A stretch of DNA of 32,835 nucleotides, from NCBI GenBank assembly GCA_002084355.1, contig NBLL01000027.1:1-32835 (forward strand), read 5' to 3'. The position numbers were made by a program, and so were the translations under genes. The notes under the pieces are model-generated. The model saw only the letters and a list, made by a program, of their open reading frames with translations, was not told where the DNA came from and ran no database searches. Source of the DNA: Bacteroidetes bacterium 4572_128 (GTDB lineage: Bacteria; Bacteroidota; Bacteroidia; Bacteroidales; 4572-128). Shown here piece after piece: positions 8,482 through 16,719 of this stretch (the first letter of the stretch is position 1; each line of letters starts with the position of its first letter).

Positions 8482-9429
8482 CTTTTTATAAAAATCTAAA
8501 AACCAATTATTTATATTATTTTCTATTCTTTTTTCTAAATTTGAAATATCTGTTTTTTTAAAAAGTTCTCCTGTTATATTTTCATATAATTCTATGTATC
8601 TTTCAGAAATTTTATTTGCAAATTCCTCTGTAATTTCAGGGATTTTTTCTCCTTCTTTACCTTGAAAATTATTTTCCATTAGCCAAATTCTCAAAAATTC
8701 TTTTGACAATTGTCTTTGCTTTTTATTTTTTTCAAAATTTTCCTTATAAGTGCTTTCATAAAAAAAACGAGAAGAATCTGGAGTATGAATTTCATCTATT
8801 AAATATATTTTTCCATTCTTTTTACCAAACTCGTATTTTGTATCAACAAGAATTAATCCTCGTTTTTTTGCTATTTCTGTCCCTCTTTGAAAAAGTTCTA
8901 ATGAATATTTTTCAAGTGCTTCATATTCTTGCTTAGTAGCAAGTCCCCTTTTTAATATTTCTTCTTTGGAAATATCTTCATCATGCTCGTCTTTTGTTGT
9001 TGGTGTAATAATTGGAGATTCAAATTTTTGATTTTCTTTCATACCGTCTGGCAAAATCAAACCACAAATTTCTCTATCTCCATTTTTATAAATTCTCCAT
9101 GCATGACCGGTCAAATATCCCCTAACAACCATTTCTATTTTAAAAGGAACAACCAAATGTCCAATAGTAACCATAGGATCCGGAACAGCAATTTTCCAAT
9201 TTGGAACTATATCAGAAGTAGCATCTAAAAATTTAGAAGCAATTTGATTCAAAACTTCTCCTTTATAATTTATTTTGATAGGCAAAACTTTATCAAAAGC
9301 AGAAATTCTATCCGAAACTACCATTATCAAATATTCATTAGCAACTTTATAAAGGTCTCTAACTTTACCTTTATAAGAAGTATTTAAGTTTTCAAATTTG
9401 AAATTTCTTCCAATTAAAGATTTTTTCAT
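8476..9429 (-). CDS. purC: Phosphoribosylaminoimidazole-succinocarboxamide (SAICAR) synthase
   Basis: The 317-residue protein catalyses ATP-dependent ligation of aspartate to CAIR, an intermediate step of de novo purine synthesis in the cytosol. Family signatures are present in order: YKGKVRDLY near the start, [14 protein letters not shown], the conserved [35 protein letters not shown], and [13 protein letters not shown]. Length and C-terminal extension match the long Bacteroidota form. No other purine gene is adjacent. The start ATG at 9427-9429 is followed by [15 protein letters not shown], as expected. The stop and terminal His codon coincide with the first unit of a repeat array. Confidence 0.96.
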   Translation of the reverse strand: MKKSLIGRNFKFENLNTSYKGKVRDLYKVANEYLIMVVSDRISAFDKVLPIKINYKGEVLNQIASKFLDATSDIVPNWKIAVPDPMVTIGHLVVPFKIEMVVRGYLTGHAWRIYKNGDREICGLILPDGMKENQKFESPIITPTTKDEHDEDISKEEILKRGLATKQEYEALEKYSLELFQRGTEIAKKRGLILVDTKYEFGKKNGKIYLIDEIHTPDSSRFFYESTYKENFEKNKKQRQLSKEFLRIWLMENNFQGKEGEKIPEITEEFANKISERYIELYENITGELFKKTDISNLEKRIENNINNWFLDFYKKH

Positions 9430-9465
9430 TTTTATTAAAAATTTTATTTTTCATTATTTTTATAT

Positions 9466-9500
9466 TATTATTGCAATAATATAAAAAATATTTAATTTTG
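9466..9500. promoter_or_regulatory. Palindrome and candidate promoter between divergent purC and the membrane-protein gene
   Basis: TATTATTGCAATAATA at 9466-9481 is a perfect 16-base palindrome in the 95-base divergent gap. TTG (9471-9473) and TAATTTTG (9493-9500) are 19 bases apart, matching the Bacteroidota -33 TTTG / -7 TAnnTTTG layout for the plus-strand gene at 9525. The palindrome overlaps the -33 part and could be an operator; this is inference from position and symmetry. Confidence 0.45.
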
Positions 9501-9524
9501 TAAAAAATTTTTAATAAAAAAATA

Positions 9525-10505
9525 ATGGAAACTAGCTTTGAATTTTTAAAAAAAATACAATGGATAATTCAACCAATAGCAGATTTAATTAGTTTTTTCT
9601 TTATTGGAAGCGGAGTTTATTGGTTAATTACGATTTTTTCTTTATATATTATATTTACTCTAATAAATGCAATTAGAAAAAGAATGCTTCTTGTAAGCTC
9701 TTCTAAATATACGAGGAATAAAGTTCTTTTTGGCGAAATTCCTTATATTATTATTTCTGAAGTAATGAATATTTTTTTAAAAATAATTACAAGATTACCT
9801 GTTCTTCTTGGAATTTTTTTATTTTTTATTTTTATAGGTGGAGTTTCAAAAGAGATAAAAAAAATAGTAAATTTTGTTGATGAGCAAAAATATAATAAAA
9901 AAGCGCAAAGTGTTTTAAAACAAATAGATAAAAGGCGAAAAGTTGCCGAAATTCAAATTACAGAAAAAGATTATTCTACAAATTTAACAACTATTAAAAT
10001 TAATTTTTGTGATGAAAACGGTTTAGCTTTACCAAATAATATACAAATTGTAGAAATGAAAGGTAATAATTTTTATTTTAGTGCTGATGTTTTAAACTTT
10101 GAATACAGTGTTATTTCTGATTATAAAAATCATAATTTATTTTCAAATTATAAAATTTATAGTAATGAAGTTAGCGAGGAAAAAGGAATAAAATTAAATA
10201 CAGAAAAAGACGGTTTACCGTATGTTTATCAATTATCAAGAAAAATAGTTTTAGGAATGACTTACGAAGAATTTGAAACTTATGCAAAAGATCTTATTAT
10301 CTTAAAAAATAAACCCAAAAAAAGTAAAGCAATGGGTGTAGAAATAGAAAAAGTTGTAATTAATGAAAAACTTGGAAAAGGTCAAATTGTTTATTTGTGG
10401 ATAGAAAAAAATGGAAAATTAAGCTTAGAAAGAAAATATTATTCTTCTTCTAAGAAAAGGAAAAGAAATCTAAAAAAGCCTAAAAATAAGAATAATAATA
10501 TTTAA
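9525..10505 (+). CDS. Membrane protein of unknown function
   Basis: I do not recognise this 326-residue protein. The N-terminal third has about three hydrophobic segments (about residues 15-50 as one or two spans, and about 90-112), with a basic stretch RKRMLLVSSSKYTRNK between them. From about residue 115 the protein is soluble and charged (KEIKKIVNFVDEQKYNKK, QIDKRRK). The end is very basic (SSSKKRKRNLKKPKNKNNNI). No catalytic motif is visible. A promoter-like TTG-N19-TAATTTTG precedes it and a hairpin terminator follows (10529-10557), so it is probably transcribed alone. Membrane topology is read from hydrophobicity by eye. Confidence 0.7.
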   Translation: METSFEFLKKIQWIIQPIADLISFFFIGSGVYWLITIFSLYIIFTLINAIRKRMLLVSSSKYTRNKVLFGEIPYIIISEVMNIFLKIITRLPVLLGIFLFFIFIGGVSKEIKKIVNFVDEQKYNKKAQSVLKQIDKRRKVAEIQITEKDYSTNLTTIKINFCDENGLALPNNIQIVEMKGNNFYFSADVLNFEYSVISDYKNHNLFSNYKIYSNEVSEEKGIKLNTEKDGLPYVYQLSRKIVLGMTYEEFETYAKDLIILKNKPKKSKAMGVEIEKVVINEKLGKGQIVYLWIEKNGKLSLERKYYSSSKKRKRNLKKPKNKNNNI

Positions 10506-10528
10506 AATAAATTTTAATTATATTTATC

Positions 10529-10557
10529 AAATCCAAAATTATTTAAATTTTGGATTT
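10529..10557 (+). terminator. Rho-independent terminator after the membrane-protein gene
   Basis: AAATCCAAAATT (10529-10540) pairs with AATTTTGGATTT (10546-10557) around the loop ATTTA and is followed by a run of T. It lies 23 bases after the stop at 10505 and before hisS. Confidence 0.75.
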
Positions 10558-10607
10558 TTTTTTAATTTTATTTAAAAAATTTATGTTTTTTTGAAAAAAT
10601 TTTTTTT

Positions 10608-12086
10608 ATGAAAGAAAAAGAAAGAGGTATTTTACCACAAAAAATAAAAGGTTTTAGAGATATTGATTCTGATTTAAATCAATTGAGATGGAATATTATT
10701 AATAAAGCAAAAGAAGTTTATAAATCTTATGGTTTTGAACAGCTTGACACACCAATTTTAGAATATGCTGACACTCTTGGAAAATATATGCCAGATAAAG
10801 AAAGTGTAGAAGAAGGAATTTATTCTTTTCAAAATCCAGAAAAAGAACCCGTTTATTTGAAAAATGGAGAAGAAATGCGAGACGAGAATGAAAATGTTAT
10901 TATGGAAAATCATTTTCTTGCTTTACGATATGATTTAACTGCTCCTCTTTCTCGTTTTTACGCAGAAAAATTATGGAAAGAGTATTTGAGAGGAAATATC
11001 AAAGATGGAAAAGCTCCACTTTTTAGACGTTATCAATTTGGACAAGTTTTTAGATATGAATTAAAATTAACACCAGGTCGTTTTCGTGAATTTTGGCAAT
11101 TAGATTTTGACACCATAGGAACTGCTGATGTTTCTGCTGATGCTGAAGTTTGTATAATTCTTGCCGACGCTCTTGAAAAAATCGGTTTGAAAAGAAAAAC
11201 TTACATTGTAAAAGTAAATAATAGAAAAATTTTAAAAGGTTTTTTGCAAGCCATTGGGATAAATAGCGAAAATGACGAGCAAAATATTCTAAGAATAATT
11301 GATAAGTTTGATAAAATTGGTTTTGAAAATGTCAAAAAAGAATTGATGGAAGGACGTACAGATGATTCTGGCTCGGAAATCAAAGGAATTGGAATGGCAA
11401 AAGATACCGTAGAAAAAAAAATATATAATGAAGGAATAGAAGAATTAGAAAAAATGCATTTTATTTGGAAAAATTTAAACTTTTCTGAAGAACGTATTAT
11501 TTTTGATTGCATTCTTGTACGTGGAATGGCTTATTATACAGGACCAATTTTTGAGGTAGAATCTTTACAGACTTATAAAGATAAAAAAGGTAGAAAAAGA
11601 AATGTTGGCTCTATTTGTGGCGGTGGTCGTTATGATAATTTAGTAAAAAATCTTCTGGGAATAAAAGTTCCTGCGACGGGAGCATCTATAGGAGTTGATA
11701 GACTTTCTGAACTTTTGACTCTAACGAAACAAGTTCCTGAAAAAGAAATTGGCTCTGTTTTTATCACAGTTTTTGACGATGAATTAATGCCAGAATATCA
11801 AAAAATTGCAAGAAGTTTAAGAGAAAAAAATATTAAAACAGAAATTTTTTATGGTTTCCAACGAAATTTAAAAAAACAATTAAAATATGCAGATAGAAAA
11901 AATAGTCCAATAGCAATTATGCTTGGAAGTAATGAATTAGAAAAAGGCATAGTTACTGTCAAAGATTTACGTATGGGACGAAAAATGCAAAATATAAAAG
12001 ATAAAAAAATATGGAGAGAAAAAGTTCAGTTTCAAGTTAAAAGAGAAAAATTAATAGAAAAAGTATTAGAACTATTAAAATATTGA
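10608..12086 (+). CDS. hisS: Histidyl-tRNA synthetase, alphaproteobacterial-type sequence
   Basis: The 492-residue class II synthetase charges tRNA-His. Visible features: motif 2 region LFRRYQFGQVFRYE with PGRFREFWQLDFDTIG; LRYDLTAPLSR, which binds ATP and histidine; the HisRS-specific LVRGMAYYTGPIFEVE; GGGRYDNLV; motif 3 TGASIGVDRL; and a C-terminal anticodon-binding domain. YADTLGKYMPDKESVEEGIY and VKVNNRKILKGFLQAIGI look like the HisRS branch typical of alphaproteobacteria. That branch differs from the common Bacteroidota enzyme, which has LRYDLTVPFARYV and PQKGRYREFYQCD. This suggests replacement by transfer, although I cannot build a tree. The protein looks complete and ends in TGA, showing that TGA is a stop here. 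Confidence 0.93.
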   Translation: MKEKERGILPQKIKGFRDIDSDLNQLRWNIINKAKEVYKSYGFEQLDTPILEYADTLGKYMPDKESVEEGIYSFQNPEKEPVYLKNGEEMRDENENVIMENHFLALRYDLTAPLSRFYAEKLWKEYLRGNIKDGKAPLFRRYQFGQVFRYELKLTPGRFREFWQLDFDTIGTADVSADAEVCIILADALEKIGLKRKTYIVKVNNRKILKGFLQAIGINSENDEQNILRIIDKFDKIGFENVKKELMEGRTDDSGSEIKGIGMAKDTVEKKIYNEGIEELEKMHFIWKNLNFSEERIIFDCILVRGMAYYTGPIFEVESLQTYKDKKGRKRNVGSICGGGRYDNLVKNLLGIKVPATGASIGVDRLSELLTLTKQVPEKEIGSVFITVFDDELMPEYQKIARSLREKNIKTEIFYGFQRNLKKQLKYADRKNSPIAIMLGSNELEKGIVTVKDLRMGRKMQNIKDKKIWREKVQFQVKREKLIEKVLELLKY

Positions 12087-12335
12087 GTTTTTTTTAAATT
12101 ATAAAAAATCATAAAAAAATAGCATTTTTTGAAAAAAATTTTTTTTTAATTATAAATAATTGCCGTTTTTTTAAAAAAAAAAATTATAAAAAGTATTGAA
12201 AAATTGCTGTTTTTTGAAAAAAATAAAATAAAAAAATTTTTTTCAAAATTCGTTCAAAATTTTATGATTTTTTATTTTCAAATTAAAAAAAAATTTTTTT
12301 CAAAAAATGCCCAAAATTTTAATAATTAAAATTTA
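12087..12335. repeat. A/T-tract repeat units in two opposite orientations
   Basis: From about 12105 to 12235 the units read in the hisS direction (boxes TAGCA, TTGCCG, TTGCTG, each followed by a T-tract and GAAAAA). From about 12236 to 12330 they read on the opposite strand (TTTTTTTCAAAATTCGTTCAAAATTTTATG-like unit, then a TGCCCAAAATTTTAAT unit). No coding sequence is visible. The switch in direction is followed by the G/C-rich hairpin at 12342. Confidence 0.65.
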
Positions 12336-12341
12336 ATAATA

Positions 12342-12359
12342 TGCGGTGAAAACACCGCA
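12342..12359. other. G/C-rich hairpin inside the repeat region
   Basis: TGCGGTG (12342-12348), loop AAAA, CACCGCA (12353-12359) forms a perfect 7-bp stem, followed directly by CAGGCGCAG. It is the only G/C-rich stretch in more than 1 kb of A/T-only repeats. It sits where repeat units change from minus to plus orientation. It could be a terminator for hisS, a small insertion scar, or a protein-binding site; the sequence does not decide. Confidence 0.6.
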
Positions 12360-12369
12360 CAGGCGCAGA

Positions 12370-13130
12370 AAAATTTTGTCGTTTTTTCAAAAAAAATTTT
12401 TTTTTAATAATTTAAAATCATTAAAATTTTGCATTTTTTTGAAAAAAAATTTTTTTTTAATAATTTAAAATCATTAAAATTTTGCGTTTTTTTGAAAAAA
12501 ATTTTTTTTTAATAATTTAAAATCATTAAAATTTCGTCGTTTTTTTGAAAAAAAAATTTTTTTTTAATAATTTAAAATCATTAAAATTTTGCGTTTTTTT
12601 GAAAAAAAATTTTTTTTTTTAATAATTTAAAATCATTAAAATTTTGCGTTTTTTTGAAAAAAAATTTTTTTTTTTAATAATTTAAAATCATTAAAATTTC
12701 GTCGTTTTTTTGAAAAAAATTTTTTTTAAATTTAAAATCATTAAAATTTTGACATTTTTTTGAAAAAAATTTTTTTTTTAATAATTTATTATCATTAAAA
12801 TTTTGCGTTTTTTTGAAAAAAATTTTTTTAAATAATTTAAAATCATTAAAATTTCGTCGTTTTTTGAAAAAAAATTTTTTTTTAATAATTTAAAATCATT
12901 AAAATTTCGTCGTTTTTTTGAAAAAAAAATTTTTTTTTAATAATTTAAAATCATTAAAATTTCGTCGTTTTTTTGAAAAAAAAAATTTTTTTAAATAATT
13001 TAAAATCATTAAAATTTTGTCGTTTTTTTGAAAAAAAATTTTTTTTAAATAATTTAAAATCATTAAAATTTTGCGTTTTTTTGAAAAAAATTTTTTTTTT
13101 AATAATTTAAAATCATTAAAATTTTAATTA
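12370..13130 (+). repeat. Tandem array of 14 A/T-tract units with variable G/C box
   Basis: CATTAAAATTT recurs at 12419, 12472, 12524, 12579, 12634, 12689, 12739, 12793, 12844, 12897, 12952, 13007, 13061 and 13114, a period of 50-55 bases. Each unit is CATTAAAATTT + box + T7GA7-8 + T8-10 + AATAATTTAAAAT. Boxes in order are GCA, GCG, CGTCG, GCG, GCG, CGTCG, GACA, GCG, CGTCG, CGTCG, CGTCG, GTCG, GCG and none. Only the box and tract lengths vary. The stretch 13131-13254 holds A/T-rich sequence with one GTCC and no gene. The period is close to five helical turns. Confidence 0.92.
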
Positions 13131-13254
13131 TTTTGAATTATAAAAAATTATTAAGATGTCCGATTTTTTGAAAAATTTTTTTTTGAGATTTTTAAATTTA
13201 TTCTCCATAAAAAATTAGAACCAATTTTTTTTAATTTCAAAAAATCAAAAAATC

Positions 13255-14631
13255 TCAAAAAAATTTTTTTTTTTTTAATGCTGATAATTTTTTAAAATTT
13301 TCTTTGAAATCTTCTGAAGCGAGAATTTCTGGGACTATTTCTCCTGTTCCATCACAAATAGGACATTTTTCTGATACATTTATTGAAATTTCTGGACGTA
13401 TTCTTTGCCTTGTAATTTGCATTAACCCAAATTTTGTTAGAGGTAAAATGTGATGTATTGTTTTATCATTAGCCATTTTTTCTTTCATACGATTATAAAT
13501 TAATATTCTTTTTTCAATATTTTTCATATCAATAAAATCTATGACAATAATTCCTCCAATATCTCTTAGTTTTAACTGTCTCGCAATTTCATCTACTGCA
13601 ATGTAATTTATATTAAAATTATTAGTCTCCTGGTCAATATTTTTTTTAGAACGGTTGCCGCTATTTACATCAATAACATGCATAGCCTCAGTTTTTTCAA
13701 TTATTAAATACGAACCATTTTTAATATAAATTTTTTTTCCAAAAAGAACTCTAATCTGCTTTTCTACATCAAAAAACTCGAAAATATTATATTTACCTTT
13801 ATAATAATTTATAATATTTTCATCTCTTCCTATTTTTTTTATATAATTTTTTATTTCTGTAAAAACTTTTTCATTATCAACATAAATTTTTTCTACAGAT
13901 TTATTTAAAAGATCTCTTAGAATGGAAGTTGCTTGTTTTTCTTCACCAATAATTAGCTTCGGTGGAATAATTTTTTTTGTTTTTTCAAAAATATTCTCCC
14001 AAGAACTTACTAATTCTTTCAATTCTTTTTCTATTTCTATCTTGGCAATATCTTCAGCAACGGTACGAACAATTACACCATAATTATTAGGCTTAATTTC
14101 GGAAATAATATTTTTTAGACGTTCTCTTTCTATTTTATTTTCTATTTTTTTAGAAACATAAATTTTATTAGAAAACGGAAACAAAATAATATGATGACCT
14201 CTTAAAGAAATATCAGCACTTAAACGTATACTTTTAGAGGAAATTGCTTTCTTTGAAATTTGCACAAGAATATATTCGCCAGAATAAATCTCATTAGAAA
14301 TTTTACTTTCATTTTTAATGTCACTCTCTAATTTTAGTTCTTCTATATCTGGCAATTTATGATTTGCAATGGATAATCTTAAATATCTTTTAAAATTTTT
14401 AAACTTAAAACCTAAATTTTTATAATGTAAAAAAGCATCTTTTTCATAACCAATATCTAAAAAAGCAGCATTTAAACTTGGCAATATTCTTTTAACTCTC
14501 GCAAAAAAAATATTACCCACAGCAAATTTATCATCTCTTTCTTCTTCTCGCAAAGAAACCAATTTCTTCTCTTCCAACAAAGCAAAAGCAATTTTTTTAT
14601 TATTGGTATTTATAATTAATTCGCTTTTCAC
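13255..14631 (-). CDS. rng: Ribonuclease G/E family endoribonuclease, C-terminally shortened
   Basis: The 458-residue protein would cut single-stranded A/U-rich RNA in rRNA maturation and mRNA decay. An N-terminal S1-like region is visible (NIFFARVKRILPSLNAAFLD, YEKDAFLHY). The DNase I-like catalytic domain has MHVIDVNSGNR and IVIDFIDM, whose Asp residues bind Mg2+. ITRQRIRPE and the zinc-link CPICDGTG follow. Relatives run some 50-70 residues further with an HPYVAAYL-like segment. Here the protein ends LSALKKKKFF in an A/T tract beside the repeat array, so the tail seems lost. The catalytic core is complete and activity is likely retained. The start is GTG at 14629-14631, preceded by a leader with a hairpin (14663-14680). 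It follows HU and the small basic protein in the usual Bacteroidota order. Confidence 0.92.
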   Translation of the reverse strand: MKSELIINTNNKKIAFALLEEKKLVSLREEERDDKFAVGNIFFARVKRILPSLNAAFLDIGYEKDAFLHYKNLGFKFKNFKRYLRLSIANHKLPDIEELKLESDIKNESKISNEIYSGEYILVQISKKAISSKSIRLSADISLRGHHIILFPFSNKIYVSKKIENKIERERLKNIISEIKPNNYGVIVRTVAEDIAKIEIEKELKELVSSWENIFEKTKKIIPPKLIIGEEKQATSILRDLLNKSVEKIYVDNEKVFTEIKNYIKKIGRDENIINYYKGKYNIFEFFDVEKQIRVLFGKKIYIKNGSYLIIEKTEAMHVIDVNSGNRSKKNIDQETNNFNINYIAVDEIARQLKLRDIGGIIVIDFIDMKNIEKRILIYNRMKEKMANDKTIHHILPLTKFGLMQITRQRIRPEISINVSEKCPICDGTGEIVPEILASEDFKENFKKLSALKKKKFF

Positions 14632-14662
14632 AATTTTTTATTAAAATTAAAAAAAAAAAACA

Positions 14663-14680
14663 AGTTATTAAAAAATAACT
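14663..14680 (-). terminator. Hairpin plus T-run between the small basic protein and RNase G
   Basis: AGTTATT and AATAACT form a 7-bp stem with a 4-base loop. On the minus strand the stem is followed by TG and about a dozen T, a terminator-like arrangement. It sits 31 bases upstream of the rng start codon, so it could end the HU/small-protein transcript, attenuate read-through into rng, or be a 5'-leader target of RNase G autoregulation as known for E. coli rne. Only position supports these options. Confidence 0.5.
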
Positions 14681-14747
14681 CGTAATTATAGTATATTGTA
14701 CAAAATTCTAGAAAAAAAATTTCTAAATATAATATGAAAAAATAAAA

Positions 14748-14840
14748 TTATCTTTTCTTTTTATGTCTATTTTTTCTTAGTCTTTTTTTCCTTTTGTGCG
14801 TAGCCATTTTATGTCTTTTTCTTTTTTTTCCGCTTGGCAT
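14748..14840 (-). CDS. Very basic 30-residue protein of the AURKAIP1/COX24 (mS38/bS22-like) family
   Basis: The translation begins MPSGKKRKRHKMATHKRKKR and continues LRKNRHKKKR, 30 residues of mostly Lys, Arg and His. This is the short C-terminal motif of AURKAIP1/COX24-type proteins, common in Bacteroidota and related to mitochondrial mS38 and small-subunit protein bS22. It is therefore probably a small ribosomal subunit component. It lies between HU and RNase G, the arrangement usual in Bacteroidota. The ATG is at 14838-14840 and the stop at 14748-14750. Because it is so short it is easily missed by gene finders. Confidence 0.85.
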   Translation of the reverse strand: MPSGKKRKRHKMATHKRKKRLRKNRHKKKR

Positions 14841-14876
14841 AATTTTATAAAATTAATGATTAATAAATTTTTTTAA

Positions 14877-15173
14877 CTATTTATTTAAAATTGGATTTTC
14901 CTTTTTAACTCTCCCTAAGAAAATTTTCGAAGGCTTAAAAGCTGGAATATTATGTGCTTCTATTATCATAGATTTATTAATAGATATATTTCTTGCAATT
15001 TTTTTAGCTCTTTCTTTTAGTACAAAAGAACCAAATCCTCTAAGGTAAACATTCTCTCCTTCAATGAGCGAATTCTTAACTATTTTCATAAAACTTTCTA
15101 CAAATTCTAAAGTAGTATTTTTATCTATTCCAGTTTTTTTAGAAATTTTATTCACAATATCAGCTTTAGTCAT
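14877..15173 (-). CDS. HU/IHF-family DNA-binding protein
   Basis: The 98-residue protein matches the HU/IHF fold: MTKADIVNKISKKTGIDK at the start, helix VESFMKIVKNSLIEGENVYL, the signature GFGSFVLKERAKKIARN, and the DNA-binding arm ending IPAFKPSKIF. The arm lies after NISINKSMIIEAHN, where the conserved Pro that kinks DNA is in NIPAFKPS. It bends and compacts DNA in the nucleoid. Two exact TAnnTTTG words occur upstream on the minus strand (15212-15219 and 15246-15253). In this genome, with many phased A-tract arrays, HU-type proteins could be relevant to chromosome structure, but this is inference. Confidence 0.95.
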   Translation of the reverse strand: MTKADIVNKISKKTGIDKNTTLEFVESFMKIVKNSLIEGENVYLRGFGSFVLKERAKKIARNISINKSMIIEAHNIPAFKPSKIFLGRVKKENPILNK

Positions 15174-15211
15174 ATTTTATTTTTTTATTTAAAATCTATA
15201 TTAAAAAAACG

Positions 15212-15219
15212 CAAATATA
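15212..15219 (-). promoter_or_regulatory. Candidate -7 box for the HU gene
   Basis: CAAATATA on the plus strand is TATATTTG on the minus strand, matching TAnnTTTG, about 40 bases before the HU ATG. A second match, TACTTTTG on the minus strand, is at 15246-15253. The transcript would cover HU and the small basic protein. Confidence 0.45.
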
Positions 15220-15282
15220 AAATATTTTTTTATATAAATGAAAAACAAAAGTAATATTTTTTTTAAATAAAAAAATATTTTT

Positions 15283-16701
15283 TTATTTTTTTATTTTTTT
15301 CATTAGAATAACATTTTCAACATGGTAGGTATGTGGAAACATATCAACAGCCTGCAATTTTTCAATAAAATATTTTCCAATAAAAGGAAGAAAATCTCTC
15401 GATTGAGTAGCTGGATTACAACTGACATAAATAATTTTTTCTGCGTCAGTTTTTAATATATTCTCAATAACTTTTTTATGCATACCTGCACGCGGCGGGT
15501 CAATAATTATTACATCTGGATAAGAATTTTTTTCAAAAAAACTTTCTGTTAAAATATTTTTCATATCGCCAGAAAAGAATTTAGTATTTTTTATGTCATT
15601 TATTTTAGAGTTTATTTTTGCATCTTCTATCGCTTCTTCAATAAATTCTATCCCAATAACTTTTTTAGATTTTTTTGATAAAAAATTTGCAATGGTTCCA
15701 GTTCCTGTGTAAAGGTCGTAAACGACTTCATCTCCAGTTAATTGCGAAAAATCTTTTACAATATTATAAAGAGAAATAGCTTGCATAGAATTTGTTTGGT
15801 AAAAAGATTTTGCACCTATTTTAAATTTCAAATCTTCTATTTTTTCTATAATAAAATAGTTTCCTTTGAAATTTTCAATTTTTAAATCCGAAATACTATC
15901 ATTTTTTTTTGTATTAATAACATACATCAAAGAAGAAATTTCAAATTTTTCATATAAAGAATTTAATAACTTCTCTCGTTTTTCTTTATTTTCATGAAAA
16001 AAAGCAATAATTACCATTACATCATTATTTGTAGATGAAGTTCTTATAATTAAATTTCTTAAAAAACCATTTTGTTTTTTTAGGTCAAAAAATGTTAAAT
16101 TATTTTCTAAAGCATAGTTTTTTACAAATAATCTAATTTCATTTGATGGTTCTCTTTGTAAATAACAATGTTTTACATCAATAATTTTATCAAATCTTTT
16201 TGGAATATGAAAACCTAAACCATTCATCTCGCCTTCAAATTTATTGTCGGAAAGATTTATTTCATCTCTTGTAAGCCAACGATAATTAGAAAAAGTAAAT
16301 TCTAATTTATTTCGATAATATTTTGTTTTTTCAGATGGTAAAATTTCTTTAAAATCAGAAATTTTTGATTTTCCTATTCTTTCGAAAGCATCAAGAACTT
16401 GTTTTTGTTTATAAAATAATTGTTTTTCGTAAGGTAAAGATTGCCATTTACAACCTCCACAAATTTCAAAATGTTCACAAAATCCTTTTATTCTAATATC
16501 AGAATAATGATGAAATTTTATTGCTGTTGCTTCGGCATAATTTTTTTTCTTTTTTACAACTTTTAAATCTACGATGTCGCCAGGAATAGCATTATTAACA
16601 AAAAAAACAAAATCATTTACTTTTGCAATTGCTTTTCCTTCAGAAGCAATGTCTAAAATTTCAACATCATAAAAAAAAATATTCTTTCTTTTTCGTCCCA
16701 T
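15283..16701 (-). CDS. rlmD: 23S rRNA (uracil-5)-methyltransferase, RlmD/RumA family
   Basis: The 472-residue protein transfers a methyl group from SAM to C5 of a uridine in 23S rRNA. An N-terminal TRAM domain (about residues 7-65) precedes [4Fe-4S] cysteines C75, C81 and C84 (CEHFEICGGC), with a fourth in DVKHC. The SAM-binding core has VVYDLYTGTGTIANFL. IIDPPRAG and YVSCNPATQSRD follow, the latter containing the catalytic Cys. The end YHVENVILMKK is usual. The exact uridine (U1939-type or another) cannot be told from the sequence. The gene lies 109 bases upstream of HU on the same strand. Confidence 0.9.
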   Translation of the reverse strand: MGRKRKNIFFYDVEILDIASEGKAIAKVNDFVFFVNNAIPGDIVDLKVVKKKKNYAEATAIKFHHYSDIRIKGFCEHFEICGGCKWQSLPYEKQLFYKQKQVLDAFERIGKSKISDFKEILPSEKTKYYRNKLEFTFSNYRWLTRDEINLSDNKFEGEMNGLGFHIPKRFDKIIDVKHCYLQREPSNEIRLFVKNYALENNLTFFDLKKQNGFLRNLIIRTSSTNNDVMVIIAFFHENKEKREKLLNSLYEKFEISSLMYVINTKKNDSISDLKIENFKGNYFIIEKIEDLKFKIGAKSFYQTNSMQAISLYNIVKDFSQLTGDEVVYDLYTGTGTIANFLSKKSKKVIGIEFIEEAIEDAKINSKINDIKNTKFFSGDMKNILTESFFEKNSYPDVIIIDPPRAGMHKKVIENILKTDAEKIIYVSCNPATQSRDFLPFIGKYFIEKLQAVDMFPHTYHVENVILMKKIKK

Positions 16702-16719
16702 AATTTTTTTAATTTATTT

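Noticed and set aside
12342-12370. tRNA or small structured RNA gene
   Set aside because: Only one short hairpin is present; no cloverleaf or further conserved structure could be traced around it.
12378-13130. CRISPR array
   Set aside because: The repeated part takes almost the whole period and only 3-5 bases vary; there are no unique spacers and no cas genes.
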